Origin: Candidatus Njordarchaeum guaymasense
GTDB taxonomy: Archaea; Asgardarchaeota; Njordarchaeia; Njordarchaeales; Njordarchaeaceae
Direction of reading: 5' to 3'
DNA: 5,279 nt
NCBI GenBank assembly: GCA_030587605.1
Contig: JAUQYT010000158.1
Span: forward strand, 1-5,279
The notes under the pieces were generated by a model, which was not told the DNA's origin, did no database searches, and was given only the letters and a program-made list of their open reading frames with translations. Both the position numbers and the translations under genes were made by a program. This document shows positions 4,853-5,279 of the stretch, one piece after another; positions within the stretch are counted from its first letter, which is position 1, and every line of letters begins with the position of its first letter.

Positions 4853-5279
4853 TCACGCGTTAGCTATGTATACGTTCATGCGTGATTCGTCCACTGTAGC
4901 CTGGTAGCCTGCATTAGTTATCTCTCGCATGGACAATCTTAGCCAGTTCCCGAAGGAACCTGAACCGGTATTTTCGGGATCTATGGAGCTGGCCCCGGCG
5001 TATCCCTTATTCTGAGCTACTTGGAGAAGGATGTACTTGGCTCCCCAATAGTCGAGGGCCACCGGATCGGTGCTTGCTGCGATTACGTTGGTTCTTGTCG
5101 CCGTCGAATAGGATGTACTTGGTCCATTGCCCGGGAAGGCGTTTACCCATATTGCATCAAGGATGTTGAGAACTGGAAATCTTGTCTCAACCATTTCGGT
5201 TCCCATGCCGCCTTTTCCAACGGTTTGGTGGGCGCGTGCTCCCAGTTGAGCTGTAAGCTTGTCCGATACAACGCCCATA
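4853..5279 (-). CDS. DUF362-domain protein, C-terminal part (5' end outside window)
   Basis: The frame is open to the right edge, so the N-terminus is missing; the ATG at 5278 is probably internal. The visible 141 residues match the C-terminal part of DUF362 proteins. They include LNILDAIWVNAFPGNGPS (about 37-54), a hydrophobic strand VIAAS and the hallmark STDPVALDYWGAKYIL (about 69-84), followed by a variable segment and the final SMREITNAGY ... MNVYIANA. The biochemical role of DUF362 is not well defined; some members carry ferredoxin-like Fe-S domains, but no cysteine is seen in this part. No relation to the toxin-antitoxin and cas genes is apparent. It probably represents the host genome flanking the accessory region. 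A small ORF follows immediately downstream. Confidence 0.78.
   Translation of the reverse strand, partial: MGVVSDKLTAQLGARAHQTVGKGGMGTEMVETRFPVLNILDAIWVNAFPGNGPSTSYSTATRTNVIAASTDPVALDYWGAKYILLQVAQNKGYAGASSIDPENTGSGSFGNWLRLSMREITNAGYQATVDESRMNVYIANA

Overview
The window looks archaeal. It contains A/T-rich TATA-like boxes about 25 bp upstream of several starts, GTG and TTG starts beside purine-rich ribosome binding sites, and families common in archaea: Cas4 with a Cas1 tail, an HTH-nucleotidyltransferase/HEPN pair, an AbrB-PIN VapBC pair, a small winged-helix regulator, an ICMT/PEMT-like membrane methyltransferase and a DUF362 protein. An uncultured Thermoproteota or Bathyarchaeia-type genome would fit, but that is an impression and no marker gene is present. 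The region reads as accessory: defence and toxin-antitoxin genes mixed with decaying copies.

Layout: (1) At 1-305 (+) lies the C-terminal end of a Cas1 integrase, interrupted by an in-frame TAG and apparent frameshifts. It overlaps an apparently intact cas4 (280-876, +). No cas2 or CRISPR array is visible. (2) At 953-2034 (-) a two-gene operon encodes an HTH-nucleotidyltransferase (first gene) and a HEPN-domain protein (second gene), overlapping by 55 bp. (3) At 2235-2928 (+) a VapB (AbrB-type) and VapC (PIN) pair overlaps by 11 bp and has its own promoter. (4) At 3041-3144 there is a decayed, partial second copy of the vapB 3' half with no vapC next to it. (5) At 3155-3496 (-) sits a winged-helix regulator with a clear TATA box and SD. 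(6) At 3518-4054 (-) an ICMT/PEMT-like methyltransferase stops just after its conserved RHPxY motif and lacks the expected C-terminal half. The break lies beside a perfect (ATGC)4 repeat. (7) At 4055-4852 there are about 800 bp of A/T-rich sequence with small hairpins, repeats and only tiny, uncertain ORFs. (8) At 4853-5279 (-) is the C-terminal part of a DUF362 protein that runs off the right edge.

How the genes relate: Cas4 normally works with Cas1 and Cas2 in CRISPR spacer acquisition. If the Cas1 damage is real, this adaptation module is dead or Cas4 is orphaned. The MNT/HEPN and VapBC pairs are self-contained toxin-antitoxin-like modules. The winged-helix gene lies between two truncated sequences (vapB copy and methyltransferase), which suggests that it marks a rearranged or inserted segment. 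I see no evidence for a wholly new multi-gene system. The best leads are the broken cas1 beside an intact cas4, the HEPN protein without the usual RNase motif, the vapB relic, and the truncation junction at the ATGC repeat.
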